NCBI GenBank assembly: GCA_937902395.1
Contig: CALGTV010000005.1
Location: 1-13,450 of the forward strand
Direction of reading: 5' to 3'
DNA: 13,450 bases
Source: an uncultured Ruminococcus sp.
GTDB lineage: Bacteria; Bacillota; Clostridia; Oscillospirales; Ruminococcaceae
Positions 1 to 6,298 of this stretch are shown piece after piece. Both the position numbers and the translations under genes were made by a program. The notes below the pieces were generated by a model, which saw only the letters and a list, made by a program, of their open reading frames with translations, ran no database searches and was not told the origin of the DNA. Within the stretch, counting starts at the first letter, position 1; every line of letters begins with the position of its first letter.

Positions 1-22
1 AGTCCTGTGGACTGTTTTGAAA
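1..22 (+). terminator. Possible hairpin plus short T-run at window edge
   Basis: A 5-bp hairpin (AGTCC at 1-5, loop TGT, GGACT at 9-13) is followed by GTTTTG. It may be the end of a longer stem cut by the window edge. It stands directly before a stronger terminator in the same direction, so it could belong to the 3' end of a plus-strand gene outside the window. This is weak evidence on its own. Confidence 0.25.
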
Positions 23-66
23 GAGGGGACGCTCTGCAAGTGAGAGCGTCCCCTTGAAATTTTTTT
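23..66 (+). terminator. Rho-independent terminator (plus strand)
   Basis: An 11-bp perfect GC-rich stem (25-35 with 43-53), extendable to 23-55 with an A-T and a G-T pair, has a 7-nt loop and is followed by a T-run at 60-66. The T-run is on the plus-strand side, so it ends a transcript entering from the left edge. The minus-strand side has only a short T-rich stretch, so any activity for the minus-strand operon would be weak. Confidence 0.75.
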
Positions 67-90
67 ATTGTAGCTTTTTCGATAGACTGA

Positions 91-126
91 CCGCACAGAA
101 ATTTTCATTTCTGTGCGGATTTTTTT
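91..126 (+). terminator. Second tandem rho-independent terminator (plus strand)
   Basis: An 11-bp perfect stem (91-101 with 108-118) with a 6-nt loop is followed by seven T at 120-126. It lies about 40 bp after the first terminator and has the same polarity. The stop codon of the convergent minus-strand gene (105-107) is inside its loop, so the last codons of that gene are encoded by the hairpin and its T-tract. Confidence 0.75.
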
Positions 127-623
127 ATTCTGCGTTTTTTCACAACAATAAATGTTATAACAGCAATTATCAGACAAAAGGTTATACGTCCCGACACTGT
201 ATATAAAAGCCAGCAGCCTGTCACAACTACAAAGGTTTCAAAAGGATAATCATAGCTGCCATATTCAACAGGCATGTCACAATTTGTTATATTATATGCC
301 TGTTTGAATTCGGGAGAAGTTACAAACAGATATTTCTCACCTTTGCAGAGCATTCCGCAAGATGCGGTAAGCAGGAGGTCAAAGCTCACTGTTTCACCCT
401 TTTTGACATCGCCCTTTATTACCGCTGTAGGCAATACCTCAACATTCCGATTTCTCGAGGTGACTTCAATATTACCCACCGCTGTAACCTCGCCGATGTA
501 TATATCATAATCACTTTTAAACCACTCGCCTGCATATCCGTGTGCATACACCTTCATGCCACTGAATCTAGCAATTACTATAGCAATTATAGCTGTTAAA
601 ACTGTTACAATAATCTTTTTCAT
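105..623 (-). CDS. Secreted, membrane-anchored protein resembling an NTR/TIMP-like OB fold
   Basis: Predicted 172-aa protein. Residues 1-27 look like a signal peptide ending near VYA. A hydrophobic stretch around residues 130-162 is followed by a basic KKRRIKK tail, so the protein is probably anchored at the C-terminus with the domain outside the cell. The central part has an Asp-Ile-Tyr-Ile-Gly-Glu-Val strand (40-46), an IKGDVKKGE turn (69-77), then SCG...CKGEKYLF (88-100) and a further Cys115. This order (x-G-x-V strand, KG..KGd, SCG followed by G..YL, later Cys) is typical of netrin/TIMP-like OB-fold domains; that assignment rests on pattern only. The ATG is preceded by AGGAAG about 10 nt upstream. 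It is the last gene on this side and may belong to the sigma-factor operon, although a 275-bp gap separates it from the DUF4846 gene. Its 3' end overlaps a plus-strand terminator. Binding partner or substrate unknown. Confidence 0.7.
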   Translation of the reverse strand: MKKIIVTVLTAIIAIVIARFSGMKVYAHGYAGEWFKSDYDIYIGEVTAVGNIEVTSRNRNVEVLPTAVIKGDVKKGETVSFDLLLTASCGMLCKGEKYLFVTSPEFKQAYNITNCDMPVEYGSYDYPFETFVVVTGCWLLYTVSGRITFCLIIAVITFIVVKKRRIKKSAQK

Positions 624-673
624 AATATCACACTTCCTGTCGTTTTCACGACAAGCATTATTTTTTCTCTAAT

Positions 674-892
674 TTATACACCGAAAAAAATTCCAATGTC
701 ATTTTCATTCAATGACTGCTTTTTCTCACATTTGTCATTGATTTTTTTACCGTATTCAGATAGATTGGTAACATTACCAACAAATGAAATAGTGTTATTT
801 TTTGTATCTATTTCAACATCAAGGTGAAATTTCTTAACATTCCAGTTATTAGCCTGAAAACAATTACTCAATTGCGCCCTGTGGCAGTATCA
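674..892 (-). pseudogene. Open-frame remnant downstream of the DUF4846 gene
   Basis: An open stretch of about 65-72 codons lies between a stop at 890-892 and the TAA-side end at 674. The only candidate start is a TTG at 871 with no convincing ribosome binding site. The translation looks protein-like (WNVKKFHLDVEIDTKNNTIS and so on) rather than random. It is in the same frame as the DUF4846 gene, separated from it by a TAG (899-901) and a TGA (890-892). It is most simply the C-terminal remnant of a decayed gene; a real small protein from TTG or a recoded extension are less likely alternatives. No family recognised. Confidence 0.35.
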
Positions 893-898
893 ACAATC

Positions 899-1813
899 CT
901 AAAAACCGTCTTTCCAACGACGTATATTATTTTTGCTGAATCCGAAGCTGTCGATTACAAATTCCTGCTGTTCAAGCTGTTCCTGTGTAAACCAGGGTGT
1001 AGTAACATCTCCCTTAGAATTTGTAACTATATGAAAGCAAACGGCTGGAATGAAGCTCTGCCCAATGAGATAGGATTTTTCACCATTTTCATTGACAGCC
1101 TCATCAACTATGAGAACAACGTGAGATTCATCACAGATGATATCGCCAATACGGATTTCATCGGGAGAAATCTGCTCAGATTCATTGAGCAGAGAAAGTG
1201 TTCCTGCATAATTCATAACCGTTTTGAGATAATTTCTATATCCTTGTTGGCTGTCATCAGGAAATGCCGCAGGAATTTCACAGGAAAAGCTGCCCAGTGC
1301 CAGCATTCTTTTGCCCTTTCGCCAGCGGTTGTAGTCACAGATATCGCCGTTTGAAAATTCAAAGGAAATCTTGTCAAACCGCCCGTTTTCGTAGAAATAA
1401 TCACTGTAGAGCCTTATAATGCTGTCAGCACATTGCTGATATCCTTCATCACCAAGACTTATATCAAAAATTGCAGGAGAATCTGTGTTCAAGTTTTTTC
1501 CATTGTAAACAGGAAGCTTTATATTAATCGGGTGCAGGGGATATTTTCGCAGATATTCGGCAAAGCTTCCGCTTTCAACAGTAACACGGCTGTAACCGTC
1601 AGGGGGAATTATTCGGCTTTCAAGAGTCATTCCCTCTGAATTTACACACTGAATATCATAAACTGTCCTTGTTGTTTCAATTTTAAGATCCGCGGCTTTC
1701 CATTTCGGATTCACACGAAAGTATAATGCAACTAAAACAGCCACAACAAAAACTATCAGGATAATAAGACGTTTTTTGCCATTTCCCAAGGACGTAATGC
1801 TTCTTTTATTCAT
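899..1813 (-). CDS. DUF4846 family membrane-anchored protein
   Basis: 304 aa. Residues 1-14 are basic, 15-32 form a hydrophobic anchor, and the rest is predicted to be outside the membrane. The domain matches what I remember of DUF4846: a RIIPPDGYSRV-like start (about 67-77), SFAEYLRKYPLHP, an acidic GDEGYQQCADSIIRL helix, an F-NG-CDYNRWRKG segment, YAGTLSL, and a SHVVLIVDEAVN block whose His-hydrophobic pattern parallels the conserved GHAVIVVD of the family. The biochemical role of DUF4846 is unknown to me; the His/Asp block makes a cell-wall or protein-hydrolysing enzyme conceivable but unproven. The ATG has a GAGGG ribosome binding site. It starts 29 bp after the anti-sigma-like gene, which points to co-transcription with the sigma/anti-sigma pair and an envelope role. 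Confidence 0.85.
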   Translation of the reverse strand: MNKRSITSLGNGKKRLIILIVFVVAVLVALYFRVNPKWKAADLKIETTRTVYDIQCVNSEGMTLESRIIPPDGYSRVTVESGSFAEYLRKYPLHPINIKLPVYNGKNLNTDSPAIFDISLGDEGYQQCADSIIRLYSDYFYENGRFDKISFEFSNGDICDYNRWRKGKRMLALGSFSCEIPAAFPDDSQQGYRNYLKTVMNYAGTLSLLNESEQISPDEIRIGDIICDESHVVLIVDEAVNENGEKSYLIGQSFIPAVCFHIVTNSKGDVTTPWFTQEQLEQQEFVIDSFGFSKNNIRRWKDGF

Positions 1814-1842
1814 ATAAACCCTCTTTTCTGTTTATTTCAGTC

Positions 1843-2910
1843 TTACTCAACAAGCTCTCCGGTTATAGTTTCGGAAGCCGCACGCCAATCCTGCGCTGTT
1901 TCGTCCCATATAATTTCAAAATCAACCGTAACATAAGCCATTTCATTTCCCTCCACCGAAACAAATTTTCGTGAAGCCGTGAAGCTATTTTCGGTTATAT
2001 CCGAAACAACAGGCTTATCAACCCATTTCATAGCGCTGATAGCCTCAATTCCGTCTACAATGGGATATTGCAGCATATAAAGCTCATCATTGATATTGAT
2101 ATACTCATAGAAAACTCCGTCCTCATTGTACAGCTTATCGCCCACAGCTTCAGGAGATGCCATATCTTCCGCGGTAACATCTCCACCGAAAAGCACATCT
2201 TCAAGCGCCATATCCTCAGCATATACCGTATACCCTGCCGTCCTGTAGGAATAATAATACTCTTTCAGAGCCTCTATATCTGGAAATCTTTCGTCAATAA
2301 CGGGATAGTATACCTGCGAGCCGTTTTCCTCAATACCGCTGTCAGAATGTATATAGCTATAATTTAGTTCAATGCCGCTTTCCTTTGGCGGAAGCCCGTT
2401 AGTGTCCTTATATTCAAAGCCGCCTGCATAGATATATCTTCCCAGTGTAAGATATTCGTCAGTTATTCTGTAAGCCGCTTTTTCGTATACGGTCATATTT
2501 TCCTCAGATTCTGTGGGATTTTCAGTTACAATCTCCGTGGCAGGCTGTGCAGAATCGGGAGCAGAGGGATTTCCACCGTTTCTGCTGAGAAGTATTCCCC
2601 CTATTCCTGCAACTGCTATGACAGCAGAGGCGGCAATTCCGATATATCTGCTTATGCGCGGCTTTTTGTATTTTTCAACTTGCATTACCTCAGCATTTTC
2701 AAAGCTGTCAATTAAGCTGACAGGCTTTGATTTTTCCAATGCAGAATTAAAAATTCTATCTCTGCTTTCCTCATTTACAGGGAATTCCTCAGTTTTTTTC
2801 ATTGAATCCCTGAACATTCTGTCAATATCCTTTTTGGTAAGTGCAGGAAATTCTTCGGCAATTTTTTCTGCTGTATTGAAATCCACATCATCAAATATAT
2901 TTCTTCTCAT
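1843..2910 (-). CDS. Single-pass membrane protein, probable anti-sigma factor
   Basis: 355 aa. The first ~88 residues are charged and cytoplasmic, with two short motifs of the kind RMFRDSMKK (31-39) and RIFNSALEK (52-60). A transmembrane helix lies at about 89-108, followed by a Pro/Ser/Thr/Glu-rich linker and a roughly 215-residue acidic extracellular domain. No catalytic motif was recognised. It begins 13 bp after the stop of the sigma-factor gene, with AAGGG just before the ATG. A one-helix protein encoded directly after an ECF sigma factor is the usual place for its anti-sigma factor: the cytoplasmic part would hold the sigma factor and the outer part would sense a signal. The role is inferred from position and topology; the N-terminal part does not show the Zn-binding HxxxCxxC anti-sigma motif. 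Confidence 0.75.
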   Translation of the reverse strand: MRRNIFDDVDFNTAEKIAEEFPALTKKDIDRMFRDSMKKTEEFPVNEESRDRIFNSALEKSKPVSLIDSFENAEVMQVEKYKKPRISRYIGIAASAVIAVAGIGGILLSRNGGNPSAPDSAQPATEIVTENPTESEENMTVYEKAAYRITDEYLTLGRYIYAGGFEYKDTNGLPPKESGIELNYSYIHSDSGIEENGSQVYYPVIDERFPDIEALKEYYYSYRTAGYTVYAEDMALEDVLFGGDVTAEDMASPEAVGDKLYNEDGVFYEYININDELYMLQYPIVDGIEAISAMKWVDKPVVSDITENSFTASRKFVSVEGNEMAYVTVDFEIIWDETAQDWRAASETITGELVE

Positions 2911-2923
2911 TTCCCTTACCTAC

Positions 2924-3484
2924 TTACAATGATATTCCGGCATCGACAAGGAGAATTTTCAGCTTTTCTCTTGCTCTGATGCTTCGTTTCTGCACAGACG
3001 CAGCTGTCATTGAAATTGCCTTTGCTATTTCGGACACTTTCATATTATAATAAAACTGCTCTATGATAATTGTTGAATCAGGCTCTCCCAATTCTTTTAT
3101 TTTGCATAACAGTATACTGTTACGTTCACGTATTTCCGCCGATTCCTCTATATTTTCCCCCGATGCCGCCTCGGTAATATTTTCATCGTCAATAGACAGC
3201 ATTTTCCCCTGATGTACGCTGAGGCGTCTGTATGTATCTATAGCGCGCCGCTTGGCAATGGTCCCGATATAGCTTTTCAGATTGCTGACTTGTCCGCTGA
3301 GAATATCAGGATTTCTGAATATCTCAGCAAAAACATCACTGACACATTCTTCTATATCTTCTTTTGTTCCGCATCGTTTTATTTTACTCGCGGCGATTAT
3401 ATAAACATAGTTACAATATTCGTCGAATATTTTTCTTGCAATTACTTCTATTTGCTTTTTTTGTAAACTATCGCTGTGCATCAT
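2924..3484 (-). CDS. RNA polymerase sigma factor, sigma-70 family (ECF-like)
   Basis: About 186 aa, in the usual ECF range. Sigma region 2 covers about residues 43-87 (DIEECVSDVFAEIF, then YIGTIAKRRAIDTYRR, the -10-recognition and core-binding helices). A variable acidic linker follows (about 95-125). Region 4 lies at about 133-180 with a helix-turn-helix (KVSEIAKAISMTAASVQKR), which reads the -35 element. The frame stays open up to a TTG at 3517, but an AAAGGGGG ribosome binding site at 3488-3495 sits just before two consecutive ATG codons (3484 and 3481), so one of these is the start; 3481 has the better spacing. It is first in a likely operon with the anti-sigma-like and DUF4846 genes, so it probably controls its own operon. 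A TTGGAA-17-TATATG arrangement upstream is a weak promoter candidate. Confidence 0.9.
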   Translation of the reverse strand: MMHSDSLQKKQIEVIARKIFDEYCNYVYIIAASKIKRCGTKEDIEECVSDVFAEIFRNPDILSGQVSNLKSYIGTIAKRRAIDTYRRLSVHQGKMLSIDDENITEAASGENIEESAEIRERNSILLCKIKELGEPDSTIIIEQFYYNMKVSEIAKAISMTAASVQKRSIRAREKLKILLVDAGISL

Positions 3485-3564
3485 ATTCCCCCTTTCATAT
3501 AATACAGTCGTTGACAATTTCCAAAATAGGACAAAATTTCAAAAAATTTTTTATGCTGACATTG

Positions 3565-3593
3565 AAAAACCACCTGTGACGATTTACAGGCGG
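3565..3593 (-). terminator. Rho-independent terminator (minus strand)
   Basis: In the minus-strand RNA an 8-bp stem (3593-3586 with 3577-3570, one G-U pair) is followed by five U (3569-3565). It would end the transcript of the 124-aa gene after it has passed through the 160-bp palindrome, and it insulates the sigma-factor operon from upstream transcription. Confidence 0.7.
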
Positions 3594-3629
3594 CTGTGTA
3601 TCATATTCAGTTCGATATATTGGAATTTG

Positions 3630-3789
3630 ATACCAATCCCTGAAACAACAGTAGACAAATCTAATGGCACAAATGCCGTATGTCATCGTTGGACATCCTC
3701 ACCATACGGCAGTATGCTTTCGTCGTCCGCCTTGACATACAGCATTTCTGCTCATCATCTTTGTCTACTAACATTTTAGGGATTGGTAT
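3630..3789. repeat. 160-bp imperfect palindrome (MITE-like element or long RNA hairpin)
   Basis: Segments pair symmetrically around 3709/3710: 3630-3641 with 3778-3789 (12 bp perfect), 3650-3659 with 3760-3769 (10 bp perfect), 3674-3684 with 3734-3744 (11 bp, one mismatch that becomes a G-U pair in minus-strand RNA), 3691-3694 with 3725-3728, and 3703-3707 with 3712-3716 closing a GGCA tetraloop. Unpaired blocks such as 3642-3649 against 3770-3777 interrupt the rod. A competing hairpin, 3674-3682 with 3703-3711, is also possible. The outer arm can be read as TA|CCAATCCCT...AGGGATTGG|TA, as in TA-targeting MITEs. No ORF inside looks real. It lies 14 bp after the 124-aa gene and before a terminator. 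Confidence 0.7.
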
Positions 3790-3803
3790 GAATTGATTGC
3801 GCA

Positions 3804-4178
3804 TTACAGTAAAACGGCTCTTATTTTTTCACAGTACAAATCAAATTCGATATCCTGTTCAACAGAATAAAGATGAAAATTAATTTCGCTCCCCGAATTT
3901 GAATATTCGTCTATCATAAAACCACTGAATAATCCGTTTGTCATACAAAAATTCAAATTTCCACTTATGTTATATAGAGAAAGCTCGATTTTATACTGTT
4001 TATTATCATCTGTAAGCAGAAAAGTTACTTTATTTGTATAATCGCAATAGAATTCATCAATTGCTTTTGAACTATAATTAAGCTCCAGTATATTTCCAAA
4101 GCAATGCCAAAATTGAAACTCTGGCGGAATCTTGTCCTTAAGTATTTTTATACCATTTATGTTCTTATAGTCAAACAT
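3804..4178 (-). CDS. Small hypothetical protein (124 aa), possibly immunity-like
   Basis: 124 aa, no signal peptide or membrane helix, rich in alternating hydrophobic residues suggesting beta structure. The ending (YSVEQDIEFDLYCEKIRAVLL) recalls small Imm50-like immunity proteins, whose last strands carry an F-Cys-Ile pattern, but this is only an impression and the function should be treated as unknown. The ATG has GGAAGTG about 8 nt upstream. It has its own copy of the shared -10/leader repeat (4199-4228) and ends 14 bp before the 160-bp palindrome. It is AT-rich compared with the rpoC region, which fits an accessory gene. Confidence 0.75.
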   Translation of the reverse strand: MFDYKNINGIKILKDKIPPEFQFWHCFGNILELNYSSKAIDEFYCDYTNKVTFLLTDDNKQYKIELSLYNISGNLNFCMTNGLFSGFMIDEYSNSGSEINFHLYSVEQDIEFDLYCEKIRAVLL

Positions 4179-4198
4179 ATTATCACTTCCAAAAATTA

Positions 4199-4228
4199 TT
4201 ATTTCTCTGCAAGACCACCTATATTATA
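4199..4228 (-). repeat. Leader repeat, copy C (-10 box and 5' leader)
   Basis: These 30 bp are identical to 4631-4660. On the minus strand they hold TATAAT (4228-4223) followed by the leader ATAGGTGGTCTTGCAGAGAA and an AAATAA stretch. Unlike copies A and B, the -35 region is different: a small palindrome TCGAT-TT-ATCGA (4236-4247) sits there and no good -35 hexamer is seen at 17 bp. The copy may be weaker or need an activator. Confidence 0.8.
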
Positions 4229-4266
4229 ATTCATTTCGATAAATCGAGATTAACTAATAGAACCAA

Positions 4267-4611
4267 TTAAAACACATGAATTTGATTTATGTATATGCGT
4301 TTCATCTCTCTGCCATGGAATTCAGCTGTACAGTCCATTGATAAATCGCTTTCCTCGTCATCAAACCAGAAGTATGCCATACAATCTGCGTTCCAGCCGT
4401 CAAATGAATTGATTGTGACCGCATCAGTAAATTCATCATATGGACATTCTGTCATACTTCCGGGATATGCTTCTATCTCTATTTTTGCTTCTTCAATCGT
4501 TTCATCTGAGATTACGGCAGCACGTTTTAATTGTATCCAATTCTGAGATAAAATCAAGCCGTGAATCTCAATCAGTTTTTCCCATAATAATTTGATTTGA
4601 TAACCGTGCAT
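4267..4611 (-). CDS. Small hypothetical protein (114 aa)
   Basis: The frame is open to 4650, but the start is set at the ATG at 4611: a strong GGAGG (4622-4618) stands 6 nt upstream, whereas a start at 4650 would fall on the expected transcription start of the promoter at 4655-4683. The 114-aa product has no signal peptide or membrane helix. Its C-terminal half is acidic, with a YFWFDDEESDLSMD segment and an IYINQIHVF end. The W/F-x-x-EE-SDL...I-x-IHV pattern loosely resembles DUF7668-type proteins; I give this little weight. It is flanked by two copies of the leader repeat (4199-4228 and 4631-4683), so recombination between them could delete or duplicate it. Confidence 0.8.
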   Translation of the reverse strand: MHGYQIKLLWEKLIEIHGLILSQNWIQLKRAAVISDETIEEAKIEIEAYPGSMTECPYDEFTDAVTINSFDGWNADCMAYFWFDDEESDLSMDCTAEFHGREMKRIYINQIHVF

Positions 4612-4630
4612 ATGACACCTCCATAAATTC

Positions 4631-4683
4631 TTATTTCTCTGCAAGACCACCTATATTATACCACACTTTACAGATAATTGCAA
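4631..4683 (-). promoter_or_regulatory. Sigma-A promoter and leader, copy A
   Basis: -35 TTGCAA (4683-4678), 17-bp spacer ending in TG-G so that the -10 is extended, and TATAAT (4660-4655). The leader continues with ATAGGTGGTCTTGCAGAGAA. Positions 4650-4683 are identical to 5685-5718 (34 bp) and 4631-4660 are identical to 4199-4228 (30 bp). It drives the 114-aa gene from about 4648. Its -35 begins only about 10 bp after the transporter terminator hairpin. Confidence 0.85.
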
Positions 4684-4711
4684 CAACAAAAACTCCGATG
4701 AAACATCGGAG
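4684..4711 (-). terminator. Rho-independent terminator of the EamA transporter gene
   Basis: In minus-strand RNA an 8-bp perfect stem (4711-4704 with 4700-4693), loop UUU, is followed by UUUUUGUUGUUG. It lies about 50 bp after the transporter stop codon and directly before the next promoter. Confidence 0.85.
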
Positions 4712-4763
4712 GGAAATTGTCTGTCTTGCTCAAAATAAATGACATTTAAGAATATGTTCGGTT

Positions 4764-5639
4764 TTATAAATTGTGGTTTGACGTTATTTTAGGTTTTATC
4801 AATTCACCTATCATTGCACCGCCAATAATGCACACAGCACCAACAATTTGTATTACGGTCATTTTCTCACCGAGCAACAGGGCTGCAAAAATAACTGCCG
4901 ACAAAGGCTCCAGATAACCGCATACCGCAACGGTTTGTACAGGGAGCTTTGCAAGTGGTGAAAAATAGAGATAACAACCAATTCCTGTGTTTAGAATACC
5001 AAGTATCAAAATCCAACTCCAAGCAGTTGCAGGTACATTGATAATAAATCCTTGTTTAATTCCTGTAAAGACTGCAACGGTCAAGAAACTGACGCAAAGT
5101 TGTATTACGGAGTTCTCCATACCACTGATATTTTTTGATTGCTTGTTGAGTGTTACCATAAAGAAATACATTATCGCTGACATTGCACCACAGAACAATC
5201 CCCAAGAATTACTGCTACCAACAGCATTGCCGTTTACAAGGAAAATACCAACAAGTACGGTCACAAAACCCAATAGCTTAGGTGCTGTCAGTTTTTCATG
5301 AAAGATAATCGGCGATAGTATCATTACAATGACAGGACCGCAATAATAAAGGAGCGAAGATAAACTCACACCTATTTGTTGATATGCTTCGTATAGGAAC
5401 ATCCAACTTGCTCCCATAGCAACACCGGACAAAACAATAAAGACGGTATCCTTTTTATTTTCTTTTATATGAAACTTACCTTTACTAAGTAAGAATAAAA
5501 CAATCAAGAGGATACTGCCGATTAGTGTTCGCAGAAACACTATTTCGTAACTGTTAAGTGGTATATGACTTGCAACTATTCCGTTAAGACCAAACAGCAA
5601 TAATGCTGATATGTATTTAATAAATGCTTTACTATCCAT
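4764..5639 (-). CDS. EamA/DMT-superfamily transporter
   Basis: Integral membrane protein of about 291 aa from the ATG at 5639 (297 from the TTG at 5657; an ATG at 5648 is also possible). I prefer 5639 because the family normally starts a few residues before the first helix, and an AAAGAG lies 9 nt upstream. It shows the two EamA repeats of five helices each, roughly residues 5-135 and 147-281, with LNSYEIVFLRTLIGS in helix 2 and GEKMTVIQIVGAVCIIGGA at the end of repeat two. Members export amino acids or other small metabolites, or import them; the substrate cannot be read from sequence. It is a single-gene unit with its own promoter copy (5685-5718) and terminator (4684-4711). Its leader differs from the other two copies in carrying a GGTC-GGACA-GACC hairpin. 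Confidence 0.9.
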   Translation of the reverse strand: MDSKAFIKYISALLLFGLNGIVASHIPLNSYEIVFLRTLIGSILLIVLFLLSKGKFHIKENKKDTVFIVLSGVAMGASWMFLYEAYQQIGVSLSSLLYYCGPVIVMILSPIIFHEKLTAPKLLGFVTVLVGIFLVNGNAVGSSNSWGLFCGAMSAIMYFFMVTLNKQSKNISGMENSVIQLCVSFLTVAVFTGIKQGFIINVPATAWSWILILGILNTGIGCYLYFSPLAKLPVQTVAVCGYLEPLSAVIFAALLLGEKMTVIQIVGAVCIIGGAMIGELIKPKITSNHNL

Positions 5640-5667
5640 TGGGTACATCTCTTTCAAATTCTTATTT

Positions 5668-5718
5668 TTCGGTCTGTCCGACCTCCTATATTATACCACA
5701 CTTTACAGATAATTGCAA
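5668..5718 (-). promoter_or_regulatory. Sigma-A promoter and leader, copy B
   Basis: -35 TTGCAA (5718-5713), 17-bp spacer, extended -10 TATAAT (5695-5690). Positions 5685-5718 match copy A exactly. The leader then diverges, with a small hairpin of GGTC and GACC around GGACA (5684-5672), followed by the shared AAATAAGAATTT stretch. It drives the transporter gene. Confidence 0.85.
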
Positions 5719-5719
5719 T

Positions 5720-5748
5720 AAAAAACCTCCGACACTTTCGTATCAGAG
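5720..5748 (-). terminator. Rho-independent terminator (minus strand)
   Basis: In minus-strand RNA a 9-bp stem with two G-U pairs (5748-5740 with 5735-5727) closes a GAAA tetraloop and is followed by G and six U (5725-5720). It lies about 105 bp after the stop of the 142-aa gene, the only gene upstream of it, and abuts promoter copy B. Confidence 0.8.
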
Positions 5749-5853
5749 ATTCTCTTTTATAGATAGTAATTAATTGTGCTGTCCAAGTGTTCGTCAAAGT
5801 ATATTTACATTATGCCATACGATAAAAAGCAAATTTGAGGAAATGGGACAGTA

Positions 5854-6282
5854 TTAACGATATATCAAAATATTTTTATTGTTTTCAATCGTTTCTTTCA
5901 TCATCTTACTAATATTCATTGCTTCTTCAAATTTATACTCATTATCTATTACCTCATCATCTTTCCACAAATAAAGTTCAAATTTTTTTGTTCTAAAAAT
6001 ATTATTAAATAATGTCATAATTTTATCATTATTGATTACTTTTTCTACAGAATTATATTTACGATAAAGTGTAAGAATTAAAGGATTATAAATCTTTGTA
6101 TCTCTTAGTAAAATATCATATATAGTCCCATGTGTTATTTCTAAAAAAATTATGCTATCATCAATAAAGAACTCTCTTGGAGAAAGCGAATACTGCCTGT
6201 CTTCCCAAAAAAACGTTTTTTCCTCAAAACCAATATTATCAAAATCCAACTTAGACACAATAACATCCAAACTATAATCCAC
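5854..6282 (-). CDS. Hypothetical protein (142 aa)
   Basis: Not recognised. The frame opens at a TTG at 6288, but AGGAG (6295-6291) is only 2-3 nt from it and 8 nt from the in-frame GTG at 6282, so the GTG start is favoured, giving 142 aa. The product is soluble-looking, acidic, very rich in Ile, Asn, Lys and Asp, with an FFWEDRQYSLSPREFFIDDS stretch near the N-terminus and a probable C-terminal helix. Base composition is strongly AT-rich, more than its neighbours, which suggests acquired DNA. A 20-bp hairpin (6299-6343) stands just upstream of the ribosome binding site and may control translation. Confidence 0.7.
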   Translation of the reverse strand: MDYSLDVIVSKLDFDNIGFEEKTFFWEDRQYSLSPREFFIDDSIIFLEITHGTIYDILLRDTKIYNPLILTLYRKYNSVEKVINNDKIMTLFNNIFRTKKFELYLWKDDEVIDNEYKFEEAMNISKMMKETIENNKNILIYR

Positions 6283-6298
6283 AATCAATACTCCTTGC

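Noticed and set aside
824..1354. 176-aa plus-strand open frame
   Set aside because: It is antisense to the DUF4846 gene, which has a clear ribosome binding site and family motifs; this frame has neither.
3495..3779. Short open frames across the 160-bp palindrome
   Set aside because: They follow from the palindrome sequence and lack ribosome binding sites.
4612..4650. Longer 127-aa version of the 114-aa protein
   Set aside because: The upstream start would lie at the transcription start of promoter copy A, whereas the ATG at 4611 has a strong ribosome binding site.
4199..5718. Leader repeats considered as a CRISPR array
   Set aside because: Copies are 432 and about 1035 bp apart with genes between them, and they contain promoter elements.
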